64,000 bases of DNA from Kitasatospora sp. NBC_01250 (GCF_036226465.1 NZ_CP108476.1:1612001-1676000), one strand, 5' to 3'; shown: positions 1-10,440, numbered from the stretch's first letter. Numbers and translations: made by a program. The notes: generated by a model not told the origin, from the letters alone.

Positions 1-139
1 ACACGGATCCAACGGGAGCACAGGCGTCGCAACGCCGGAGACGCCACCCCTGAACGGGAGTGGACGCACCGCGCCACCGCCTGAAGAACGCGGCCACCCC
101 GGGAAGGGGACCACGGCACCGCTCGATCCGTCGCGCACG

Positions 140-255
140 CCTCCCATCCGGACTTTAACCGTCGGTCCAGGAGTTTCACCTGGTCAACCGGCCGCTGGCT
201 GCGGACGGGTCGCGGACTGTAACCGCCGGTTCGGATTTTCACCGACCCCGGAGTG
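140..255 (-). ncRNA. FMN riboswitch (RFN element)
   Basis: Read on the minus strand, the stretch starts with a CTCCGGGGTCGGTG segment, carries the conserved AACCGGCGGTTACAGTCC and CAGGTGAAACTCCTG blocks and ends in the hallmark GGTTAAAGTCCGGATGGGAG. These are the conserved arms of the FMN aptamer, which senses flavin mononucleotide and controls riboflavin synthesis or uptake. The controlled gene must lie beyond the left edge. The 139 bases between the aptamer and the edge hold no ATG on the minus strand, but do hold a GGCGTC/GACGCC inverted repeat that could belong to an expression platform. Confidence 0.93.
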
Positions 256-511
256 CGCTGAACGTCACTGATTGCACTGCTCTGTACTGCTGCTTGGTTC
301 TGCCGTCATTGTGCCATGATCCGCAAGCGCTCCGGGAGAGGCCTGCACTGTGCTCTCTTTCACTCGATGGGCGGGAATGTGCGCGCGGGGCACTCGATCA
401 TCAGCCATCACCTCAAGTGATACTCTCGTCACAGAGAGCACGCGAGTTCATCCGTGCCCCATCAGGCTCACCCGCACCTTCCGCCGCCCGCTGTCACCCC
501 CATGAGGACCG

Positions 512-2299
512 ATGCCACGGAGCAGCGCGAACTGGCCCGCCGTGGCCGACGGTTCGCTCCTTCGCCGATCCGGCAGCACGCCTTCCCCGACCGCCCCGCT
601 CACCGGCGTACCGCTGGCAACGGCCGGTACCGGCACGGCGGTTCGGCTGGCCACCCGTCACCTGCTGGCGCTGGGCTGCACGGCGGCGCCGCCTCGGGCC
701 GCGGAGCGCAGCTGCGGGAGCGCGGCCGGGTGGCTGGGGCTCGGCGGCTCCGGAGCACCGGGCGTCGACTGCGTGATCGACTGGGCCGGGCCGGTGCGGC
801 TCCCGCTCGCCGACGAGGCCGGGGTCCAGGCGGCCTGCGGGATCAGCGCGGTGCACGGGCGGCGCTACGGCCGGCCGACACCGCTCGGCATCGACTACGC
901 GAGCGCGGCGGCCGGGGTGCTGGCGGTGCAGGGCCTGCTCGCCGCGAGGTACGCGGGGCTCCACGGGCACCCGGTCCGTGAGGTGCGCACCTCCGTCGCG
1001 GGAGCGGCGCTGGTGACGGTCGGCCAGTACATCGCGGCGGCCACCGCCGACGAAGCGGCGGAGTTCGAGGAGCGGGCGGAACCGGCGCGGGCACCGGGAG
1101 CCGTGGACGGGCCTGGTGTGGACGGGTCGGCCGTGGACGGGCCTGGTGTGGACGGGCCGCCGTTCAGCAGTGTCGACGGCGTGCGGTTCGAGATCGAGGC
1201 GCTGGAGCCGGGCCAGTGGCTGGCGTTCTGGTCGCGGCTCGGCGTCGACCGCCGGGTGATCGGGCGCGGCTGGCCGCCCTTCCAGTTGCGGTACGCCACC
1301 GCTCGCTGTTCGCTGCCCACCGAACTCTGCGCGGCCACCGCCGCTTTGCCCTACCACGAGCTCGCCGCGGCGGCGACCGCCGCGGGTGTCGGGATCCTCC
1401 CGGTCCGCACGGGCGGCCCCGCCGGCCACCCGGGGCCGCCGTGGCGGATCGCCCCGGCGCCCGGTGCGGTCGGCCCGCCGGGCCCCCGGGGCGAGCAGCG
1501 CGCAGCGGGACCACCGGGACCACCGGGGCGACCGCTGGACGGAGTGGTCGTGGTGGAGCTGACCCGGCGCCTGCAGGGGCCGCTGGCCAGCCGGTTGCTC
1601 GCCCTGCTCGGCGCCCGGGTGGTGCGGGTGGAGCCGCTCGGCGGCGACCCGCTGCGCGGGGTGCCGCCGATGACGGGCGAGGTCTCGGCCCGGTTCCACG
1701 CGCTCAACCACGGCAAGCAGGTGGTCGAGGCGGATCCGCGCTCGCCCGGCGGGCAGCGCACGATCCGCGAACTGGTCGACACGGCCGACGTCTTCCTGCA
1801 CAACCTCGCCCCCGGCAAGGCCGAGGCCTTCGGGCTGGGCGCGGAGCGGCTGCTCGCCGAGCGGCCGGGGCTGGTGCACGCCTGGGCCTCCGGCTGGGGC
1901 GAGGTGTTCGGGGCGAAGGCACCGTTCGGCACCGACTACCCGGTGCAGGCGCACAGCGGGCTGGCGGCCCTGGTCACCCCGCCCGGACGGCCGGCCGCGC
2001 CCTCGCTGATGACCATCACCGACGTCTTCGGCGGCCTGATCAGCGCCGAGGCGGTGCTCGCCGCACTGCTGGCGCGCACCGTCACGGGCCGCGGCCAGCG
2101 GGTGGAGACCTCGCTCTGGTCGGCCGCCGTCACCCTGCTCGACACGGTCTCCCCGGCCGGCGCGTCCGCCGCGCCCGCGCCCAGCCCCGCTGCCCGCCCG
2201 GCGACACCCGCCGAGCTGGCCGCCGACCCCCGCTTCGCCGACGCCCTCCACCGCGACGGCTGCCTGCTGCCCCGCGCCCCCTGGGAGTTCCACCGATGA
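512..2299 (+). CDS. CaiB/BaiF-family (class III) CoA-transferase, two-lobed
   Basis: Predicted to move CoA between a carboxylic acid and an acyl-CoA donor in the cytosol. The C-terminal half, from about residue 345, is a clear class III domain: LDGVVVVELTRRLQGPLASR at its start, then FHALNHGKQ, LHNLAPGKAEAFGL and a GTDYPVQAHSG segment whose Asp fits the catalytic aspartate of the family. Residues 25-190 look like a diverged first lobe (PLGIDYASAAAGVLA). A repetitive VDGPGVDG linker and a Gly/Pro-rich stretch join the lobes. An in-frame stop at 503-505 makes ATG 512 the first possible start, with GAGGA at 504-508. The stop overlaps the ligase start (ATGA). The substrate is unknown. Confidence 0.8.
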   Translation: MPRSSANWPAVADGSLLRRSGSTPSPTAPLTGVPLATAGTGTAVRLATRHLLALGCTAAPPRAAERSCGSAAGWLGLGGSGAPGVDCVIDWAGPVRLPLADEAGVQAACGISAVHGRRYGRPTPLGIDYASAAAGVLAVQGLLAARYAGLHGHPVREVRTSVAGAALVTVGQYIAAATADEAAEFEERAEPARAPGAVDGPGVDGSAVDGPGVDGPPFSSVDGVRFEIEALEPGQWLAFWSRLGVDRRVIGRGWPPFQLRYATARCSLPTELCAATAALPYHELAAAATAAGVGILPVRTGGPAGHPGPPWRIAPAPGAVGPPGPRGEQRAAGPPGPPGRPLDGVVVVELTRRLQGPLASRLLALLGARVVRVEPLGGDPLRGVPPMTGEVSARFHALNHGKQVVEADPRSPGGQRTIRELVDTADVFLHNLAPGKAEAFGLGAERLLAERPGLVHAWASGWGEVFGAKAPFGTDYPVQAHSGLAALVTPPGRPAAPSLMTITDVFGGLISAEAVLAALLARTVTGRGQRVETSLWSAAVTLLDTVSPAGASAAPAPSPAARPATPAELAADPRFADALHRDGCLLPRAPWEFHR

Positions 2300-4023
2300 C
2301 CGCACCGACCCGGCGCCGTGCGCCCGGCCACCGCACGGCCGACGAGCGCGGGCCCTGGCTCTCCCGGCGGGGCGTCGAACTGCCCGATCTGGTGCCCCAG
2401 GAGCTGCGGCGCACCTGGTCGGCGCAGGGCCACTACCCGGACCAGGACCTCTACCGGCTGTTCCGGCAGCGGGTGCACAGCCACCCCGACCGGCCTGCGG
2501 TGATCGACCCGGGCGGGAGCCTGGACTACGCCGAGCTCGACCGCCGGGTGTGCGCGGTCGCCGGGCGGTTGCGCCGGGCCGGGGTCGCGGAACGGGAGAT
2601 CGTGGCGATCCGGCTGCCGAACGGCTGGCCGGCCGTGGTGGCCGAGCTGGCGGTGGCGGCGCTCGGCGCGGTCGCCCTGACCTTCCCGGACGGCCGGGGC
2701 AGCGGCGAGGCGCTCTCGCTGCTGGCCCGCTCCCGGGCCGGCACGCTGATCGCCACCGCGGCGACGGTCCGCGAGATCGCACCGCTGCTCGGTCGGCTCC
2801 CGGTCGAGCCGCTGCTGTTCAGCTTCGACCGGGCTGCGCCGTCCGGCACCCCGCTGCTGCATCCTCAGCGGCCGGGCACCGACCCGGCCGCCCTTGATCC
2901 GGGTGCCCTCGATGGGGGCGCTTTCGACCCGGCCGCCTTTGATCCGGTCGGCGCCGACCCGCAGGCGCCGGCCCGGATCCTGGTCTCCTCCGGCTCCGAG
3001 TCCGCGCCCAAGATGATCGCCTACTCGCACAATGCGATGGCGGGCGGCCGCGGCAACTACCTGCGCGCGGTGTACGCGGGCGTCCCGCGGCCACGCCCGC
3101 TGGTGCTGGTGCCGCTGGCCTCCTCGTACGGCTCGCTGGGCGTCGTCTCGCTCTACCGGCACGGCGCCACCCTCGTCCTGCTGGACGGCTTCGACGCCCG
3201 CACCGCGCTGCGGGCCGTCACCCGCCACCGCCCCACCCACCTGTTCGGGGTGGCCACCATGCTCCGCCGGATGACCCTGCTGCCCCCCGAGCCGGACGAG
3301 GACCTCGGCTCGCTGCGCGCGGTGATCGCCAGCTGTGACGGGCTGCCCGCCCCGCTGCTCGCCGCCTGCCTGGAGCGCTTCGGCTGCCCGGTGAGCAACC
3401 TCTACGGCTCCTCGGACGGCGTCAACTGCCGTATCGAGCACCACGCCTGGACCGAGGACACGACGCTGCTCGGCCACCCCGACCCGGCCGTCTGCGCGTT
3501 CACGGTCCGGGACGAGCACGGCCGGGAACTGCCGCCGGACACTGCGGGCGAACTGTGGACGCGCGGCCCGATGACCCCGCTCTGCTACCTCGGCGCACCC
3601 GAGCTGGACGCGCGGCGCCGGGCGCCGGGCGGCTGGGTCCGCAGCGGCGACCACGGCCTGCTGACCACCGACGGGCGGCTGCGGCTGCTGCGCCGCAGCA
3701 GCCAACTGGTCAAGCGCGGCGGCTACTCGATCAGTCCGGCCGAGGTGGAGCGGCACGTGGGCGCCCACCCGGCGCTGGCCGAGGCCGTCTGCGTGGGCGT
3801 CCCGGACCCGGACCTCGGCGAGCGGCTCTGTGCCTGCGTGGTACCGCGCCAGGGCCTGCCCACCCCCACCCTGGCCGAGTTGAACCGGTTCCTGGAGTCC
3901 GAGCGCGGACTCGAACGCCGCAAGCTCCCGGAGCAGTTGCTGGCCCTGGCGGCGCTGCCGATCAGCGCGGCCGGCAAGCTCTCCCGCACCGAGCTGACCG
4001 CCCTGGCCTGCGCTGAGCGCTGA
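2296..4023 (+). CDS. AMP-dependent acyl-CoA synthetase/ligase (ANL superfamily)
   Basis: Activates a carboxylic acid as the acyl-adenylate and passes it to CoA or a carrier. Core motifs are in order: the P-loop-like ILVSSGSESAPKMIAYSHN (near residue 230), the A5-type NLYGSSDGVN, the hinge region GWVRSGDHGLL and LKRGGYSISPAEVE-type segment, and the C-terminal PISAAGKLSRTEL with its catalytic Lys. The P-loop is atypical: SSGSES instead of the usual TSGTTG. An Asp/Pro/Gly repeat (LDPGALDGGAFDP) sits just before it. ATG 2296 overlaps the upstream stop as ATGA, so the two genes are translationally coupled and probably act on the same acid. Confidence 0.85.
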   Translation: MTAPTRRRAPGHRTADERGPWLSRRGVELPDLVPQELRRTWSAQGHYPDQDLYRLFRQRVHSHPDRPAVIDPGGSLDYAELDRRVCAVAGRLRRAGVAEREIVAIRLPNGWPAVVAELAVAALGAVALTFPDGRGSGEALSLLARSRAGTLIATAATVREIAPLLGRLPVEPLLFSFDRAAPSGTPLLHPQRPGTDPAALDPGALDGGAFDPAAFDPVGADPQAPARILVSSGSESAPKMIAYSHNAMAGGRGNYLRAVYAGVPRPRPLVLVPLASSYGSLGVVSLYRHGATLVLLDGFDARTALRAVTRHRPTHLFGVATMLRRMTLLPPEPDEDLGSLRAVIASCDGLPAPLLAACLERFGCPVSNLYGSSDGVNCRIEHHAWTEDTTLLGHPDPAVCAFTVRDEHGRELPPDTAGELWTRGPMTPLCYLGAPELDARRRAPGGWVRSGDHGLLTTDGRLRLLRRSSQLVKRGGYSISPAEVERHVGAHPALAEAVCVGVPDPDLGERLCACVVPRQGLPTPTLAELNRFLESERGLERRKLPEQLLALAALPISAAGKLSRTELTALACAER

Positions 4024-4086
4024 CCGGCAAGCAGTTCTGACGGCTGGCCGGCCGCACTGGTCGGCCATGCCGGTCAGCCAGGGCAG

Positions 4087-4938
4087 TCAGCCGCGCTGCC
4101 CGGCCAGCTGCTGCTGGCCGACCACCCGCAGCAGCTCCAACCGCCCGGCCGTGTCGCTGCCGGGGTCGGCCGTGTAGACCACCAGCAACTGCCCCTCGCC
4201 CGCCCCCGCCAGCACCTCGCAGTCCAGTTCGAGCGGCCCGACCACCGGGTGCAGGAAGGTCTTGCGCCCGCTGCGCCGGACCGCGACGTCGTGCCGCTCC
4301 CACAGCTCGCGGAACTCGGCACTCCTGGCCAGCAGTTCCGCCACCAGTGCGGCCGCCTCGGGATCGGTGGGCCGGGCCGCGTGGACGGCCCGCAGACTGG
4401 CCACGTGGGCCCGGCCGAGCTGCTCGTGATCGGCTGCCGGGAACAGGCCCCTGGCCCCGGGCACGGTGAACCAGCGCCGCACGATATTCCGCTCCCCCGG
4501 CGGGAGTTGGCCCAGCGGCCCGCTCATCGCGGCGGCCATCGCGTTCTGCGCCAGCACGTCGCCGAGGTCGGAGATCACCTGGGCGGGCGTGTCGTGCAGA
4601 CGGTCCAGGATCAGCAGCAGCCCGGGCCGCACATGCGTCAGCGTCCGCTGCCCGCGCGGCGGTTCGTGGCCGGCGAGGTGGAAGAGGTGGTCCCGCTCGT
4701 CGTCGCTCAGCCGCAGCGCCCGGGCCAGCGCGGCGAGCAGCGGCGGTGACGGCTGCGGGCCGCGGGCCTGCTCCAGGCGCGCGTAGTAGTCGACCGAGAG
4801 CCCGGCCAGCCCGGCGACCTCCTCCCGGCGCAGCCCGGGGGTGCGGCGGCGGGCGCCGGGCGGCAGCCCGACGGCCGCGGGCGTGAGGCGGGCCCGGCGG
4901 CGGCTGAGGAAGTCGGCGAGTTCCCGGCGATCGGTCAT
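4087..4938 (-). CDS. MmyB-like helix-turn-helix transcriptional regulator
   Basis: A 283-residue regulator. Residues 1-80 form an XRE-type HTH with the family signature RRRTPGLRREEVAGLAGLS followed by DYYARLEQ. Residues about 100-275 match the MmyB-like ligand-binding domain (RNIVRRWFTVPGAR, FLHPVVGPLELDCEVL). Members of this family often sit divergently beside, and control, a short-chain dehydrogenase, as here with the gene at 5097. The ligand is unknown. The intergenic palindrome at 4971-4991 is a likely binding site for this protein. Confidence 0.88.
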   Translation of the reverse strand: MTDRRELADFLSRRRARLTPAAVGLPPGARRRTPGLRREEVAGLAGLSVDYYARLEQARGPQPSPPLLAALARALRLSDDERDHLFHLAGHEPPRGQRTLTHVRPGLLLILDRLHDTPAQVISDLGDVLAQNAMAAAMSGPLGQLPPGERNIVRRWFTVPGARGLFPAADHEQLGRAHVASLRAVHAARPTDPEAAALVAELLARSAEFRELWERHDVAVRRSGRKTFLHPVVGPLELDCEVLAGAGEGQLLVVYTADPGSDTAGRLELLRVVGQQQLAGQRG

Positions 4939-4970
4939 GCCTCTAGCATCGGACCTTCCGGCCGCCGGAT

Positions 4971-4991
4971 CCAGGGACCGCCGGTCCCTGG
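4971..4991. promoter_or_regulatory. 21-bp palindromic operator candidate between divergent genes
   Basis: CCAGGGACC and GGTCCCTGG form a perfect 9-bp inverted repeat around a GCC centre. It lies 33 bp upstream of the MmyB-like regulator start and 105 bp upstream of the SDR start. Position and symmetry suit a dimeric HTH repressor; assigning it to the 4938 regulator is inference. Confidence 0.55.
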
Positions 4992-5096
4992 CTGGCGCAT
5001 CCGCTGCTCAGGAGGTCTCTGCCGCCCGGCGCCCGGGCGCTGCACTGTGGTGCCGAGCCCGGCACACCCGTCCGGGCAGAGCATGAGGAGCGCACG

Positions 5097-5951
5097 ATGA
5101 CGAAGATCCTGCTGACCGGAGCGACCGGCCAGGTGGGGCGGCGGTTCCTGCCGCGGCTCGTCCAGTGGGCGGGGGCCGACGCGGTGCGGGTCCTGGTCCG
5201 CGATGCCGCGCGGGTCGAGGCGGCGGCCCGGGCCGGGGTCGAGGTGGTGACCGGCGACCTGCGCGACGCCGGGGACCGGGCGAAGGCGCTGGCGGGCGCC
5301 ACGGCGGTGGTGAACGTGGCGGCGGCCTTCCGCGGGGTGCCCGACGAGGAGGCCCTCGCGGTGAACCGGGACGCGGCCGTCGCGCTGGGCGAGCAGGCGG
5401 CTCGGGCTGGGGTGACCAGGTTCGTCCAGGCCAGCACCAACCTGGTCCACCCCGGCGGCCTCGGGCGCCCGGCCGTGGAGAGCGACCCGGCCGAGCCCGG
5501 GGCGGGGGCGACCGCCTACCCCGTCTCGAAGGCGCAGGCGGAGGCCGGGCTGCGGGCCCTGGGCGGAGCGCTGGAGCTGACCGTGCTGCGACTGGCCTTC
5601 GTGTACGGGGAGGGCGACAGCCACCTGCGCGACGCACTGCGCTTCACCGGCCGGTGGCCCGCGCACAAGCGGCTGACGGTGGTGCACCACGCCGACGTCG
5701 CGCAGGCGCTCCGGCGGGCGCTGAGCTCACCGCAGGCGGCCGGGCGGACCTACAACGTGGCGGACGACGCCCCGGTCAGCAGCCTCGACCTGCACCAGTT
5801 GCACGGGCAGACGCTGCCGGCCGGGGCGGCGGCGCTGGTGGACGGGGACCCGTGGGAGATGACGGCGAGCAACGCGGCGCTCCGCGCGGAGCTGGGCTGG
5901 CGACCGCTCTACCCGTCGGTGTGGACGGCCCGCGACGCCGGGGCGCTGTGA
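5097..5951 (+). CDS. NAD(P)-dependent epimerase/dehydratase-like (atypical SDR)
   Basis: A 284-residue Rossmann-fold protein. The N-terminus has the nucleotide-binding motif LLTGATGQVGRRF. ASTNLVHPGG is followed by the YPVSKAQAE segment, which supplies the SDR Tyr-x-x-x-Lys pair. Later segments (LRLAFVYGEGD, VVHHADVAQAL, YNVADDAP) are typical of NAD-dependent epimerases and NmrA-like proteins. The start has GAGGAG at 5084-5089. It is divergent from the MmyB-like regulator and likely its target. The substrate cannot be deduced. Confidence 0.85.
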   Translation: MTKILLTGATGQVGRRFLPRLVQWAGADAVRVLVRDAARVEAAARAGVEVVTGDLRDAGDRAKALAGATAVVNVAAAFRGVPDEEALAVNRDAAVALGEQAARAGVTRFVQASTNLVHPGGLGRPAVESDPAEPGAGATAYPVSKAQAEAGLRALGGALELTVLRLAFVYGEGDSHLRDALRFTGRWPAHKRLTVVHHADVAQALRRALSSPQAAGRTYNVADDAPVSSLDLHQLHGQTLPAGAAALVDGDPWEMTASNAALRAELGWRPLYPSVWTARDAGAL

Positions 5952-6066
5952 GGCCCTGCCCCCAGCCGCGAAGCGTCCGAACACCAGGATCACCCGTCCG
6001 GTCGATCCCGCACAGCCGCTCGATTTGACAGGCTGGACTCCCCACCCGGAGGCCGGAGGTGACGCC

Positions 6067-6756
6067 ATGACAGAGCTGCTCCAGGAGCCGATCCTGACGG
6101 TCGATCAGGTCATTGCCCGGATGCGCGGGCTCGCGCCCGGGTTCCCGCCGGGCGACGGGGTCGGCGTCTTCCACCGGATGTACCTGACCGTCACCGAGTT
6201 GGTCGACGCCAGACTGGGTGACGGATACTTCGCCGACCCCGCTGCGCTGGCGACGCTGGACGTGCTCTTCGCCGGGCGGTACCTGGCCGCCGTCGACGCG
6301 GATGCGGCCGGGCGGCGCCCGCCGGCCTGCTGGCGCCCGCTCTTCGAGCTGCGCCGGCGGCCCGGGGTGCACCCGCTCCAGGCCGCGCTGTCCGGGATGA
6401 ACACCCACATCGAGCACGACCTGCCGCTCGCCGTGATGGACACCGCCGCGCGGCTCGGCCGCGATCCGCTCTCCTTCGAGGCGGACTACCACCGGATCAA
6501 CGATCTGCTGGCCCAGGTGGAGGCGCAGGTCCGGGCGGAGCTGCTGCCGGAGTCCGACCCGCTCAGGCTCACCGAGCCGCTGCTGCACGTGCTCGGGGCC
6601 TGGAGCATCGACCGTGCCCGGGCGGCGGCCTGGGCCACCGTGCTGGCGCTGCGCGAGCTGCGCCACGCACCGCTCGCCTACCGGGCCGTGGTCGCCGCCC
6701 TGGACGACTCGGTGGGCATGGTCAGCCGCGCTCTGCTCACCCCGGTGGAAGGCTGA
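6067..6756 (+). CDS. DUF5995 family protein
   Basis: A 229-residue soluble protein of unknown function. It has the DUF5995 pattern: TVDQVIARMRGLAPGFPPGDGVGVF at the N-terminus (broken here after the pattern core), then FHRMYLTVTELV, FAGRYLAAVDAD, PACWRPLFELR and MNTHIEHDLPLAV. The conserved His and Asp residues in the last segment suggest a helical metal-binding bundle, but no activity is known to me. ATG 6067 is chosen over 6025 because GGAGGT at 6055-6060 lies six bases upstream. It stands alone between the SDR and the chitinase. Confidence 0.8.
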   Translation: MTELLQEPILTVDQVIARMRGLAPGFPPGDGVGVFHRMYLTVTELVDARLGDGYFADPAALATLDVLFAGRYLAAVDADAAGRRPPACWRPLFELRRRPGVHPLQAALSGMNTHIEHDLPLAVMDTAARLGRDPLSFEADYHRINDLLAQVEAQVRAELLPESDPLRLTEPLLHVLGAWSIDRARAAAWATVLALRELRHAPLAYRAVVAALDDSVGMVSRALLTPVEG

Positions 6757-6909
6757 CCAGGGGCGGCAAGGGTGTTCCGCCGAGCCGGCAAGGGTCCGGC
6801 CGCCCGTCCTCCAGGGCCTGGTCAGGGGCCGGACAGGGGGCTGCCGGGGCCGAACCAGAAGCTGACCTTAAATCACGAGCGGTTCGCCCCACCCCTATTG
6901 ACGTGCTGC

Positions 6910-6925
6910 ATTGGTCTCTACCAAT
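6910..6925. promoter_or_regulatory. DasR-responsive element (dre)-like operator
   Basis: ATTGGTCTCTACCAAT is a perfect 6-bp inverted repeat around CTCT. It matches 14 of 16 positions of a dre-type site (ATTGGTCTAGACCAAT). In streptomycetes such sites bind DasR, the GntR-family N-acetylglucosamine-sensing repressor of chitinase genes. A TTGACG -35 lies at 6898-6903, so the site would cover the -10 region of the chitinase promoter. It ends 78 bp before the chitinase ATG. Confidence 0.75.
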
Positions 6926-7003
6926 GTGGGGGTGCCGCGGCACTCCCCCACTGTCCTGGCGGCGTGCTCCGTGCTGCCGCCCCACGTCAAGGAGGACCCG
7001 CCC

Positions 7004-8641
7004 ATGAGGCGCGTCACCCTGCCCACCCTCGTAGCCACCACGCTACTGACCGGCGTCGTTCTGCCGCTCTCGCTCCCCACGGGTGCGCAGGCCGCCAGCG
7101 GGATCACCGGGCTGGTCGCCACCCTGACCCAGCCGCAGACCTGGCAGAGCGGCTTCGAGGCCGACTACACGATCACCAATGACACGAAGGCGACCGTCAA
7201 CTCCTGGTCCCTCGCCTTCGACCTGCCCACCGGCGAGAGTGTCAGCAGCACCTGGAACGGCACCCTGACCAGCACGGCGACCAGTACCGGCACCCACTAC
7301 ACGGTCACCTCGCCGAGCTGGGCCGCGCCGCTGGCCCCCGGGGCGAGCGCCCCGGCGGTCGGGATGGACATCGCCACCACCGGCACCCAGGTGCCGCCGG
7401 CCAACTGCCTGATCAACAACCAGCCGTGTGCCGGTGTGCCGGTCAGCAACACCCCGCCCACCGTCCCCGCCGGACTGGCGGTCTCCGGCACCGGCCCGGA
7501 CGCGGTCTCGCTCTCCTGGAACGCCTCCACCGACCCCTCGGGGGTGGCCGGCTACAACGTCTACGAGGGCTCCTCGGTGGTCGCCTCCACCACCACCGCG
7601 ACCAAGGTCACGGTCAACGGCCTGCTGGCGGGCAGCAGTCACACCTTCACCGTCACCGCCTTCGACGCGCTCGGCAACGAATCCGCGCAGTCCGCCCCGG
7701 TGACCGGCGTCGCGGGCAGCGGCACCTCCCCCGGCGTGGCCGCCCCCTTCGTCGACCTGGGCGCCTACCCCACCCCCAACCTGGCGCAGATCGCCCAGAC
7801 CACCGGCCTCAAGCAGTTCTCGCTGGGCTTCATCGTGAACGGCACCACGCCCTGCACGGCCAGCTGGTTCAACGCCTACGACCCCGGCACCGGCTGGGAC
7901 AAGGCGGACTTCGACGCCGTCCGGGCCGCGGGCGGCGACGTGCGCCCGTCCTTCGGCGGCGCCAACGGCACCGAGCTGGCCCAGTCCTGCACCGACGTGC
8001 CGACCCTGACCGCCCAGTACCAGAAGGTGGTCGACGCCTACGGGCTGGACCGGATCGACTTCGACATCGAGGGCTCCGCGGTCTCCGACCACGCCTCGGT
8101 GGACCGGCGCTCGGCCGCGATCGCCGCCGTGCAGGCCGCCCAGCGGGCCAAGGGCCGTGACCTCAAGGTCACCCTGACCCTGCCGGTGCTGCCCAGCGGG
8201 CTGACCACCGACGGCGTCTACATCCTGCAGTCCGCCAAGGCCGCGGGCGTCACCGTGGACGCGGTCAACGTGATGGCGATGGACTTCGGCGACACCGAGG
8301 CGCCCAACCCGTCCGGCCAGATGGGCGCCTACGCGATCAAGGCGGCGCAGTCCACCCAGGCCCAGATCGCCCAGGTCTGGCCGAACCTGACCACCGCGCA
8401 GACCTGGGCCATGGTCGGGGTCACCCCGATGCTGGGCCAGAACGACAACGCGGACGAGGTGTTCGGTCTGAACGACGCCCAGCAGCTGCTCACCTTCGCG
8501 CAGCAGAACCACCTGGGCGAGCTGTCGTTCTGGGAGGTCACCCGGGACGGCAACGCCTGCACGGGCAGCCTGTTCAAGTGCACCAACATCCAGCAGACGC
8601 CGTACCAGTTCTCCAAGCTCTGGGCCACCTACCAGGGCTGA
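7004..8641 (+). CDS. secreted GH18 chitinase with CBM2 and fibronectin III domains
   Basis: Hydrolyses chitin outside the cell. The 545-residue product has a signal peptide (MRRVTLP, hydrophobic core, cut near AQA-AS), a CBM2-type carbohydrate-binding domain (about 33-130, GFEADYTITNDTKATVNSW), a fibronectin type III domain (about 150-235, PTVPAGLAVSGTGPDAVSLSW) and a GH18 barrel from about 245. The catalytic signature is present as DRIDFDIEG, the DxxDxDxE motif. ATG 7004 is chosen because AAGGAGG precedes it; an upstream TTG in the same frame has no such site. Control is probably by DasR through the element at 6910. Confidence 0.95.
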   Translation: MRRVTLPTLVATTLLTGVVLPLSLPTGAQAASGITGLVATLTQPQTWQSGFEADYTITNDTKATVNSWSLAFDLPTGESVSSTWNGTLTSTATSTGTHYTVTSPSWAAPLAPGASAPAVGMDIATTGTQVPPANCLINNQPCAGVPVSNTPPTVPAGLAVSGTGPDAVSLSWNASTDPSGVAGYNVYEGSSVVASTTTATKVTVNGLLAGSSHTFTVTAFDALGNESAQSAPVTGVAGSGTSPGVAAPFVDLGAYPTPNLAQIAQTTGLKQFSLGFIVNGTTPCTASWFNAYDPGTGWDKADFDAVRAAGGDVRPSFGGANGTELAQSCTDVPTLTAQYQKVVDAYGLDRIDFDIEGSAVSDHASVDRRSAAIAAVQAAQRAKGRDLKVTLTLPVLPSGLTTDGVYILQSAKAAGVTVDAVNVMAMDFGDTEAPNPSGQMGAYAIKAAQSTQAQIAQVWPNLTTAQTWAMVGVTPMLGQNDNADEVFGLNDAQQLLTFAQQNHLGELSFWEVTRDGNACTGSLFKCTNIQQTPYQFSKLWATYQG

Positions 8642-8666
8642 GCGCTCCCGGCGTCCGTCCACACGG

Positions 8667-8705
8667 CCGAGCCCCCCGACCCGGCGAACGGGTCGGGGGG
8701 CTCGG
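8667..8705. terminator. bidirectional intrinsic terminator
   Basis: A perfect 17-bp stem (8667-8683 with 8689-8705) around the loop GCGAA sits between the convergent chitinase and guaB1 genes, 26 bp after the chitinase stop. It can serve both strands. As usual in this group there is no clear U-tract. Confidence 0.85.
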
Positions 8706-8722
8706 TCACCCGCGCGGGGCGA

Positions 8723-10402
<1,680 letters not shown>

Positions 10403-10440
10403 CCGAAGCCGGCTGACGGGATTCCGTCAGCCGGCTTCGG
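10403..10440. terminator. intrinsic terminator after the permease gene
   Basis: A perfect 17-bp stem (10403-10419 with 10424-10440) with a four-base GATT loop lies 33 bp beyond the permease stop. It terminates minus-strand transcription before guaB1. Confidence 0.85.

Noticed and set aside
494-2782. Very long antisense ORF opposite the CoA-transferase and ligase genes
   Set aside because: It is a GC-skew shadow: Arg/Pro/Gly-rich, no recognisable domain, while the plus-strand frames carry conserved motifs.
6025-6066. TTGACA at 6025-6030 as promoter of the DUF5995 gene
   Set aside because: No acceptable -10 hexamer is found at 16-19 bases, and the ORF-extending ATG beside it lacks a ribosome binding site.
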